Below, in pieces: positions 35,031 to 45,200 of a stretch of DNA of 64,000 bases (the stretch's first letter is position 1; every line of letters begins with the position of its first letter). The DNA lies in assembly GCA_030490835.1 (NCBI GenBank), contig CM059971.1:7444938-7508937 (forward strand), written 5' to 3'. Below the pieces are notes generated by a model that made no database searches, was not told where the DNA came from, and was given only the letters and a program-made list of their open reading frames with translations. The translations under genes and the position numbers were made by a program. Origin of the DNA: Annona cherimola (lineage: Eukaryota; Streptophyta; Magnoliopsida; Magnoliales; Annonaceae).

Positions 35031-35324
35031 TTGACATTTTCTGCACATTGTCAAACACACCCTCAGTATACAGTCGTTGTCTAATAGCGTCACACCACCA
35101 TGGAAGACATGACCGATTAATAAGTGCCTCGTCACGACTTGGACAGTTGGATTGGACGAGGATATGATGGTCTCATTGGAGAAATGGGATAATAAAAAAG
35201 GTATTATTCTTGATTGCAAAATAGATAACATTTGTATGAAAATTTTGTTGTTATTGTTGGAAATGCCAAAAAATATTTTCGAGAATCATTTCATTTTTAT
35301 CCCGTCCTTACCTTAGATCAAAAT

Positions 35325-35695
35325 CCCATGCACTCGAGTGCATTGAGGTTCAATGCCTCGATTCACCCAAGTGTATTACATTCATTTTTTTAAAACTTTT
35401 TTTTACATAACTATTAATCTAAGTGCACTTAATATGTATATCAATTTTTATCATTTTTAAATATTTTTTCAGATTTTTTAAAAATTAGTGGTATTTTTAG
35501 TAATTTAAAATTACTATAATGCCACTGATTTCTAAAAATAAAAAATCTAAAAAATTCAAAAAATAGTAAAAATTGATATACATGTTAAATACACTTAGAT
35601 TAACAGTTGTGTAAAAAATTTTAAAAAAGTAATTAAAAAATAAGTTTATGTGCTCAGGCGCATTGAGCCTCAGTGCACCCAAGTGCATAGGATTT
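35325..35695. repeat. Foldback repeat (family F)
   Basis: The ends are 'aaaatcccatgcactcgagtg' and 'cacccaagtgcataggatttt', both followed inward by a second inverted word with 'cattgag' and 'ctcagtg'. It is the best-preserved member, with its centre at 'agtggtatttttagtaattt'. Confidence 0.75.
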
Positions 35696-36169
35696 TGATC
35701 CCCTTATCTCATCCAAATTTTAAACAAAACATGTGAATATACTATATCACCTTTTTGCAATAAGCATGATAATAACAATTACTTAGTTCTTTAACTAATA
35801 CCTTCTGCAAAAACAAAAAAGATTTACTTTATCAATCGGTATTGGTCATGGACATGACTAATGACATCACGGGCATGAGTTCAATCCTCCGTGAGTCGAA
35901 AATTATTGCTGTCTCCTTGGTAAATAGGTGAAAGCTTGTTATTTCCCTTATAAATTATCGAGTTTGATTGTAATATGAAATGAGATGCGGTGGACTAAAT
36001 AAAAAATAAAAAAGAGTTGCTTTTGCTAACAAAGTTGAAACAAGTTAATTTTTTGTCGCTCTTAATTTTAGGTTTTGGTTTTGAAAATACAGTTGAAGAA
36101 TTGAAAAAATGACTCAAGTGAATCGGTTGCATGCCTATAAATATAACATGATGTATTTAATCATACTCC

Positions 36170-36396
36170 ATTTGCAAAAATAAATATAACTGCTTAATTG
36201 TTGAAATTACAAATATACCCACATAGTTTTTAAATCTTTAAAAATATACCCGCCCTATGATGGTGTAGTACAACGTCGTAATAATGTGGGTATATTTGAA
36301 ATTATTGTCAAACTATGCAGGAATTTTTAATTTTTAAAATTTTGTAGGTATATTTACAATATGGTCAAATTAATTGGGTGTATTTGCAAATTACCC
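36170..36396. repeat. Mutator-type MITE (family M2), deleted inside
   Basis: The ends 'tttgcaaaaataaatataac' and 'gtgtatttgcaaattaccc' and the inner 'aaatatacccacatagtttt' match family M2. It is about 200 bp shorter than the other copies. Confidence 0.55.
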
Positions 36397-36524
36397 ATTA
36401 TTTTTTGAAATTTTCATATAGACACAGTGATTTCATATGCAATGATTGTAGGAAACTTGTAGCAGAAAGCCTTCGGATAAGTGGAGTTATTTGCTTTTAT
36501 ATCGGTTGAGGCTAAATACAACTA

Positions 36525-36835
36525 GGTGTACTTAGTCTTGATGTACTCAACTATGTTTAACTCATTTTTTATGTTTTATAAAACTGTTAATTTAAGTGTT
36601 TTAAAATGTGTATCAAGTTTTACATTTTTGGAAAATTTTAAATTTTTTTAATTTTTGAAAATTAGTGGCATTTTTAGTATTTAAAATTTATAAAATACCA
36701 CTAATTTTCAAAAAAAATATCCAAAAATAGTAAAAATTGATACACTCGTTAAATACACTTAGATTAATAATTTATAAAAAAAATTTAAAACAAATAAAAA
36801 ATGGGTTAAAGCACCTGAGTGCATTGTGTCTGGAC
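36525..36835. repeat. Foldback repeat (family F), eroded ends
   Basis: 'ctgttaatttaagtgtttt' at the left pairs with 'taaatacacttagattaata' at the right, around 'attagtggcatttttagta'. The ends read 'gtgtacttagtc' and 'gcacctgagtgcattg'. Confidence 0.6.
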
Positions 36836-37003
36836 CCATTTTATATTGTCGTAAGTTAGCTTAAATGGTCACAAACCATGCTTCTACGTGGGTTCGTTTA
36901 GTACCATTTTTAAAATTTTAATCCGGACTCAATAATGAGCCACTCTTTCTATCAAAAAATAATAAGATAATGAGCAACTCTTGACCGGGACCTCGATTCA
37001 ATT

Positions 37004-37778
37004 TCGAGGTGCAACCCGGGTCAGTTCGGTACGAGTACTAGTCTACCCTACCTGTACCCTATGTATAAAAGGCATACTCTATCCTACCTATTTGTCAATT
37101 TGGTTCTTCGTGTACCTTACCCTACTCAGTATGTATATGGTCGGTTTCGGTTTCGGTTTCGGTTCCAAATCAGTTCCTTTAATCTTCAAATATAATATTT
37201 TCTAAAAATATTTATATATTAATTTAAATAATATAAAATAATATTCATTTACATTTTAAAATCATAAGTGTGTATGTTATTGTTTACATTTTATATTAAA
37301 AAATATAAAGTATAGACCATCACAACCTAATTATTAAAACTATTAATATATTTAATCATGATTCACACGCTTATGTATAAAATGCATACAATACTTTAGG
37401 AAGTCAATGGTGCACACACACACATATATATACATAATCGAACTACTTTTCTATTTCACAATCCACAACATCATGGGTACAAAATTCATTTGAATTTGAA
37501 TTTGTTAAAATAGGTGTGCACACAAGATGTATAGACAAAATACAATATATACTATATAATATGTGTTATATACATATATAAAATTATGCACCTAATTAAC
37601 CTGTATCGGTCAGTTCGGGGTACCCAACATATCTACATTATTTACATCTTATTTGTGGGTGCGGGTAATTATTTATACTCTATCTATACTTATGGGTAAT
37701 ATTTTCTATCAAACTCTACCTAAATTAGGGTTAAGTCGATGGGCATCTATAGGTACCCTACCTCAAGTAGCACCCCTA
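37004..37778. mobile_element. hAT-like non-autonomous element
   Basis: The left end TCGAGGTGCAACCCGG and right end GTAGCACCCCTA are a short inverted pair. The flanks ATTCAATT (36996-37003) and ATTCAACT (37779-37786) are an 8-bp direct repeat with one mismatch, the size expected for hAT elements. The subterminal parts hold repeated 'ggtacccnaccc' and 'cggtttcggtttcggtttcgg' words. No transposase frame remains. Confidence 0.6.
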
Positions 37779-37789
37779 ATTCAACTATG

Positions 37790-37975
37790 TCACTCCAAAT
37801 GGGATTGAAACTGGGATTTTGAAGGGCTGGACTTGTCCAAGTTGGGCAAAGCCGACTCTAACAAAGCCCTCCTTTGTGCACCCGTGAGCATCATCCCATT
37901 AAACATTGCAGAGGCAATCCACGGAAAATCCATCCAGTGCTCTTTTTTTTTTCTTTTTTTTGTTCGACTAACCAC
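37790..37975 (-). pseudogene. Possible coding relic, unidentified
   Basis: A 61-codon minus-strand frame begins in an A-rich tract (KKRKKKE) and continues as a protein-like segment with GMMLTGAQRRALLESA and PNLDKSSPSKSQ. No family is recognised and there is no plausible start, so it may be a retrotransposed fragment or chance. Confidence 0.2.
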
Positions 37976-38482
37976 TACCTTGATTTGGCTAAAGTTCTCA
38001 ATAATTTTTTATCATATTTAGTACTTTGCTTTTTTTATTACATATTATCTGACTTATTTTGCATCATTTATTTAGCATGACCAATCAGACTAGTTGCTGT
38101 TTTAGCCAATTCTTGTTAGCTATACATAGAGTTCAAAGTAACTGCATTTTGTCGATGACTTAATAGTTTAAATAATTGGTAATTCCTATTCCATCTCTTT
38201 ATATAAAAAAGGATAGATACATATGACAATAGTGATAGATTTAAATAACATTAGGCATATATAGAATTTGGCCCATCCCAACTTTAACAAAAATATATAT
38301 ATTATAGAAAATACAAATCCATCACTGTAGTATGTCTACGTTAATACAATAAAAAATTTTAGGCCTAAAAAAATGGCCCATCATAGTGCGTTCTATTATT
38401 ATTACTACTACTACTATTAGCATTATTATTTCCAATTATATAGATTTGTAAATATCATTGCTACAATTGCATACCATATTAT

Positions 38483-38773
38483 GGGTGCGTTTCGTTTGAG
38501 GTAAAACTTTTAGTGAAAAGTTTTGGAGGTAGAAATTGTCAAATTGATAGAAAATGATGTGATATAATAGGGATAATGATGAGGAGTAAAGAGAATAAAG
38601 TTAAAATACATAGGTTAGTTATATGAGTAGTTGTATAGAAATGATTGAAAAGTAGGGTAGTTTGTATAGAAAAATGTGAAAAAATAATTTAAAAATAGAG
38701 TAGTTATGGAGAGTGAAAAGTTTTTGGTAGAAAAGTTTTAGTTGATATATTTTGGCCCCAAACAAACACACCC
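38483..38773 (+). repeat. 280-bp MITE (family M1)
   Basis: It starts GGGTGCGTTTCGTTTGAGG and ends 'cccaaacaaacacaccc', flanked by TAT on each side. Confidence 0.7.
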
Positions 38774-38857
38774 TATATCTCCTTCTACTTTCTCTCCTAG
38801 TGTTCAAGTTGGGCTGTCATATATTGCATTGACAAGGTAACTTCGGTTATATTTTAG

Positions 38858-39286
38858 GGATAATTTGCAAATATATTCACTTAGTTTGATTAAAATTTTA
38901 AATATATCATACGTTAAAAATTGCAAATATGCCCATATAATTTCAAAAATTATAAATAATCCCACATAGTCTAACCATAATTGGACCCCCATGCCAATAC
39001 GACTTCATTACAGTATCATCATAGTGTGAAGGTTATTTGTAATTATGGTTAAACTGTATAAGATTATTTGCAAAAATTAAATATACCACTTAATTTATGA
39101 AATTATAAATACACTCATATAGTTTACACTTTTTGCAAATATGTCAACGCCGTGATGATGTCATAATAGCATGGAGGTTATTTGCAATTATGGTTAAATT
39201 ATGTGGTGATTATTTACAATTTTTGAAACAATATAGATATATTTTCAATTTTAATCAAACTAAGTGAATATATTTGCAAATTACCA
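38858..39286. mobile_element. Mutator-type MITE (family M2) with perfect 10-bp target duplication
   Basis: TATATTTTAG stands at 38848-38857 and again at 39287-39296. The inverted ends are GGATAATTTGCAAATATATT and AATATATTTGCAAATTACC. The target duplication size and the long inverted ends point to the Mutator superfamily. Confidence 0.82.
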
Positions 39287-39867
39287 TATATTTTAGTGGT
39301 CTTACCTAGATTGGGCTGGGCTTTACCAGATTATTTGGGTCTATTATTAGATTTTCCTTAATTATTATAAGGTGCGCAAGGTATTTAATAATCTTAGGCC
39401 CCTTATAAGGTCATTTACACCTTAATTACGGAATTTTAAACCCAGATAATACGATTTAATGAACTTCACCTTAATCTAAGATGAGAACCGATAGCAATTT
39501 AAGGAAAACAAAAATAGCGGGTTTGAAGTGCAAGCTTGCATTTGGGGGAATAGACCACCAACATCGGCCCATATTGTGTCTTGGAGAGAAAAATACTATC
39601 AGGAGATCTTTTTTTCATTTCGATCTCTCTAATTTTGCATATTTTCTTTTTAACTCATAAATTTACATATTGGCTTGTCAAATCCTATAATTTTTCTCCG
39701 TTTACATTTTAAACCCTAGATCTCTACACTGTTAAAAAACCCAATCAGGATTTTCATTTATAAATAAAAAGTTTAAAATGCGCTTGTCACTTAGTTGAAA
39801 CAAATGAGTTGACTCTCTATTTTCTTCAAATAGATACTTTAAAATAAGTAAAAGTTTACTAACCTAA

Positions 39868-41681
39868 ACCATCCATATGATTCAGAGCACATAAAAACAT
39901 TGAAAAAGACTCGTGAATTACTCAAATCGAACATCAATATTACATGATATGAACCATTGAAAATTTGTCCAATATAGAAAATATTTTCATCTACTGTAGT
40001 GGACAACAATCCGTGCACCTACTTCTATGCACAATCTCTCACCGGCCTTCCCGCTGTTGATCAATGCCAACCAATGGTGTGGTTCCTAGTTATTGACAAC
40101 GAAGTCTCTGTCGCCACATCGGATTTGATATCAAGTTGCCATAATCTATAGCTAAAAATTTCGCTTGTCACACCGCCCCTGCTTCTTCCTCACCGCCTCC
40201 GCCTTACAATACTGATCAAGATCGTCGACAATCTGCACTTGTTGTGGCTTCGTTCTCCTTCCTCATTGATGGCACTAGTGAGACAAAGAATCATTTACAA
40301 GTAGTTACTACTCTTTTTCATAAAAATTAGCCGATGATCACCTGTAGATGCTGGAACTAGCAAGCAAATCCCTACCAATCTTGATAGCCAAAAACCGCAC
40401 TACTCTTCATTAAAAAACACTATGCTACTACTAATCTTTGGTTTTATATGGTCTAGTTAGGCAACTTATTTCATGAATGACTCAAACTTTCAAATAATCG
40501 TGGGTTTTGTAGTGGCAAAGTTCAGTCAATTTCTTTCATGAATCGCTTTATTAAAGGGAAATACTATCATTAGAAAATTTATACTATAGCTACGAACATA
40601 ATTTTCACTTGTTTAGTGGCTTACATTAACAACAAGCTTTAAGATGCAAATGACCTAAGTTACATGATTTGAAACGCAAGTCAGCAAATACCTAAAGTTA
40701 GAGAAATCAAAATGCAGAAAACTTAAACTGGCATTGGAGAGGACGCCCAATAGTAACGGCATGATTTTAGACTGTGGCGGCAGAGCAAGAAGCACGTGGC
40801 AGATATTCAGGGCACGTTTGGTAATGGGCAATTATGGTATTTCATAGGAAATCATGAATGTTGTACGGCCCATACAATTCCCAACATATGATTTTTCATT
40901 TTAACAACACTATTTTCCCAATTTTATTTCTATAACTAAATTATTTTACCTTTCAATTAAACTATTTATTTCAACTTTAATCATGTCATTTCGTATCAAT
41001 CGAACATTTTTTAAAACATTCACTTTTCATTCTCTACCCTACCCAAAATCCCATAAAGATATTCATTGCCGAACTCTTCCGTTGAACCACCGACAAGAAC
41101 ATACGAGGGCTGTTTTGTCATTTCAACCATTTTTAAATCCGAGCTGTCATCCGTACATGAAAATAGTGTTGTTGTTTGCATTGATTTTGACGGCAATAAA
41201 AGGATGCTGTATTTTTGTGCCAGAAGGTTGGCAAACAGTTGCACTCGTATGGGCACATGTTGATGGTTGGGAAATAGTTGCACTCATGCAGGCACATTAA
41301 ACGCAAACTTATATTGCATGGCAGTTGCATTATTAGTGGATGCTAAAACCTGTCAGAAAAAAATTTCAGCATTGCCAAACAGCCCCGATTGCAATCCTTT
41401 CCCCTCCGGGCGCCAGCGAACATTCCCCTGCGCAGCAGCTCCATCTGATTTTCCGCTGGACTTCTCCCAACAGCTTGGCAGTTTCCTGATTTTTTTTTTG
41501 GCTCAACCGTGAGTCTGCGGAGGTCGGATCGTCGATTGCGGTGTCTCACTCCTCCTGCGACGCGTTTACTCCCGCAGCCACATCAAACAGTCTGAGCCCA
41601 AACATTACTTGGAAATCCAACGACTTAGCGCACCCCTTTAAAATCCAAGGCCTTGGATCCTCACGATCATCCCTGCCAGCC
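39868..41681. promoter_or_regulatory. 5' flank of the second ankyrin-PGG gene
   Basis: Matches 10575-11997 upstream of copy 1. The duplicated unit begins near 39868 ('aaccatccatatgattcaga'). It differs by about 285 extra bases at roughly 41105-41388 and by extra T/A-rich sequence around 40945-41050. The frame of exon 1 stays open upstream to about 41541, but copy 1 does not support an upstream start. Confidence 0.5.
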
Positions 41682-42246
41682 ATGGATCGCGATCTGTACA
41701 AAGCAGCAACATCTGGAGACGTTGGACCTCTAGAGCGATTGGCAAATGAAGACAAGCTACTTACCAAAGCTCCCCAAGAGAACACAGCTCTGCACATTGC
41801 CGCCAGGTTTAGACGTGCTGACTTCACTAAAGAAATCTTGCAACGCCGTGGCGAACTGCGATGGATGAAAAACTCTGATGATGACACTGCTCTGCACTGC
41901 GCTGCAAGAGCTGGCTGCTCGCGGACTGTCCGAAATCTGTTGGAATTTGACTCTTCGAGAGCGACGACGGTTGGAGGATCGTGGTCAGTTGGGCTCTTAA
42001 CAATGCAGAACAAGGACGGAAATACTGCATTACATGAAGCCCTAAAAAACCGAAAGGAGGACGTAGCGATTCAGATGGTGAGAGCAGTTCCCAAGCTGCT
42101 ATTTGTTAGGAACAATGCCAAGGAGTCATCGTTTCTTGTTGCCGCCAAGGAGGAAATGGTTGGCTTTTTGAAGGAAATCCTGGTGGGTACTGATCCATCT
42201 GACAACAGTGCACGGGAACTTGCAGCTGCCCCCAACATTACTTCTG
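41682..42246 (+). CDS. Ankyrin-PGG copy 2, exon 1
   Basis: 188 codons plus one base, donor TCTG|GTACAC. Six bases (two codons) shorter than in copy 1, in the loop after ankyrin segment 1. The end reads [12 protein letters not shown], which looks like the ancestral form, since copy 1 needs two compensating indels to explain its version. Confidence 0.82.
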
Positions 42247-45200
42247 GTACACTATTGCGTTCTCTCTTAAAAGTTCTTTCTTTTGTTGTATGATGATTTT
42301 TTTGTTTTACTTATTAACCAAAATAGTCTAAGGTGAAATAAAAACTCTATTGAGCTTTATGAAATCGTATAAACTCGATGAAGCCTCCAAAAGAATTAAT
42401 AGAATTTAATAATGTTTATTTGAAACTCTTTTGATGCTTAGTAATTTCATGAAAGAGATTGTAGAGTCTCCAACACATTCGTCATTAAATGCAAGTAAGT
42501 TGTTATTGGCATTTGTAGAGTTCAACAAAATTTCGTATGATTTTTATTTGTACTTAATTTTGAAAGTCTATTAAATTTTATTAAAATCTTTCAAATTTTT
42601 ACTAGTTGTGTTTTAAACTGTGTTGAATTCCCTTAAAGTCTGTTAAAGCTTTCTCATTCTGGAATGAAGTCTTAGAATTCTATTGTTTAGTAATGGATTT
42701 TACAGTATTTTGTAGTTTCGTTTAGCAAGTATTTTGACTATATTTCTATTATATTTTGGATTATACAATATTTTGCCTATATTTAGACTCAAAATTCTTG
42801 AATTCTCTCCCTTTTTATATATTTTTTGCCAGAACCTTTGGTAGCAAGAAAGCAAGTTGTATTATTGGTGTTATTCTTAGGTCCTTGTTTTAGTTGTGTC
42901 TTGTATTTTATATCTTAGTTGAATAAGTTTCCAAATATATATGGGTTATGTAAGTTGTATTTAAGAGTTATAAATAAACTTATGGTCTGTAGGGTTTAGT
43001 AATTATAAAGAATGATGAGTATGGGTGAAAGATTCTCTTTTTTCTTGACTACAAGAAGAAAGTTATAATTATTTAGTGATTAATTAATTACTATTTTCTC
43101 TAGTGGAGTAGGGGTGTGCTTATAACAATCGATCTGGGAAATTCGAAGACGTGAAGAGCCTGGGTTATGATGTGAATTTAGTGGATTTGGGTATTTACTT
43201 ATGGCTGCAATTTCTGGCGGAAATGGGATGACTGATCCCTTTTGAGGATGCAACTTGAGCCGGGTTGAGCCCGAACCTGATTTCTAACAGTGTTAGAATT
43301 CACTTTTCTACAACATGAGCCGAAGAACCCGAACCCGGTGAACCTGATTTATAAATGTGATAGGGTTAGGGTTCAAGTGAACCCGAACCCGTATAACCCG
43401 AGCCCAATTTTATTTTATATTTATTATAAAAAATATTTTATATAAATATCTAAACAATATTTCTTTATATTTTTTGTATTTTATGTTATTTATATTTATA
43501 TGTAAATAAATGTTTGACATATTATAATTATATTATAAATAAAGTATATTATTTTTATTTATATAATCTTCTTCATTTATATTGTTTTTTATGTTAAATT
43601 TTTTCTGAAGATATTCTTCATAGATGAATGATCCTATTAGCTTGAGCTAAGCAAATGCCCCACTTAGCCCACTTCAAAAAATTTATTTACAATAATTTTT
43701 TTTTTCTTCATACACTAATTTATTTCATCATATTTAATGTATAAAACAAGTTTTACATTTTTCGGATATGTTTTTATATTTTTTTAGATTTTTAAAGATA
43801 AGGGTATTATATTTATATACACACAAAGATGTCTGAAAATCTCAAAAATATATATATATATACATATTCAAAAATGGTAAAACTTGGATTATATGTTAAA
43901 TACACTTAAATAAACAAAAATATGAAGAGAAAAAAAGTTGTTATAAATGAGTTTTTTGAGGTGGGCTAAGCGAGACATTTGCTTAGCCCTGGCTAACAGG
44001 ATTACTCATCTTCTTTATATTATTATATTTTTTAAAAAATATATATGGTTTGACCGTATATCATTATGTTTACTTATATAATTTGTTATTGTTATACATT
44101 CATATAAAATTTTAAACATATAACTCTTAAATAAAATGTAAATTTACGAACCTAAATTTCAATCCAAAATCCAACCCGAACCCAATTTTCAAAAATAGGT
44201 TTAGAGTTTAGATTTTACATATAGGGTTAGAGTTAGGGTTAGGGTTGATGTTTTATAAATAGGGTTAGTGTTAGGGTTGAGGTAAATCTGAGTTTCATGA
44301 GCCTGAGTTGCACCCTCAATCCCTTTGATTAAACGGTGGTGGCAGACAAGAGGAGGTAAATGCAAGTCTAGTTTTTCCACCGACTGGAAGGATCTTCGGT
44401 GCAATGAGTTAGTGAATGGCATTGGAATCCGTCTAGGCATGGCATCCATCTGCTGGACGGGATTAGTCATTTTTTAGATTAACGACGGTGAGTGTGGAGG
44501 TTGGCCGACAACACGATCGAGGTTCTATCATTTTTTGATTTTTTAATGGCAATGCATTAAAGGCATCTATCGCAACAAGCTAAGTATTTTACTAAAGATA
44601 ACAAGATTTTGTTTTGTTTAGATTAGTGATGTAGAATTTTGATTTGGGTAATTCTGGAGTCACTTTCCATATTTTCAGTATTTTGAATCATGTGGATAGT
44701 TCAAATTAGTAAATTCAGCTTATTTTGAGGAGTTTATTTGAAAAATCACAAATATGATAAGTATAAAGGTGATCGGTTTTGTGGTGGATTCGTTGAATGG
44801 ATAAATGATTTTACACTGTATCAACAATAAGTAAACAATATTTTGACTTAAGAAGGAATAGTTCGAGGGTTAAAGAAAGAATCTAGGAAGCATGAAAATA
44901 CGATTGATGAAGATTGATAAGTTATAAGAGATTTGACAACTAGATGTATCTTACAGATAACACTCTTTAAGAGGTGATCAAGTTGACAAATCCTTGAAGA
45001 AATTTAGACGAAGTCAGAGACTATGCATAAATCTAAATTGTTGAGTAATAAATTATATCTGAAAAAGAAATTGTATTCTTTGAAATTTGAAGAATCTGAA
45101 GATGTTGGAAAGCACTTGAATGAATGCAATAGGATTTTAACAAATATAACTACTTTGGGAGAGAAAATAAACAAGAAGATAAAGTATTACTTTTGTTGGC

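Larger units (their letters stand above)
29400..39867. other. Inter-unit region, repeats only
   Basis: No supportable gene in more than 10 kb. It consists of local duplications, M1 and M2 MITEs, four foldback elements, one hAT-like element and AT-rich unique DNA. 39300-39867 shows nothing beyond unique AT-rich sequence. A GC-richer patch at 39520-39600 is not recognised. Confidence 0.65.

Noticed and set aside
37120..37170. Telomere-like or CRISPR-like repeat at 'cggtttcggtttcggtttcgg'
   Set aside because: Only three to four hexamer copies without spacers, inside an hAT-like element; not a telomeric unit of plants.
41541..41681. Upstream in-frame start for ankyrin copy 2 (MSHSSCDAF...)
   Set aside because: The upstream extension is not preserved as a frame in copy 1, and family members start at MDxxLYxAATSGD.
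44225..44280. Interstitial telomere repeat ('gggttagggttagggtt')
   Set aside because: Short, irregular, and located in the subterminal part of the hAT element, where such words are common.
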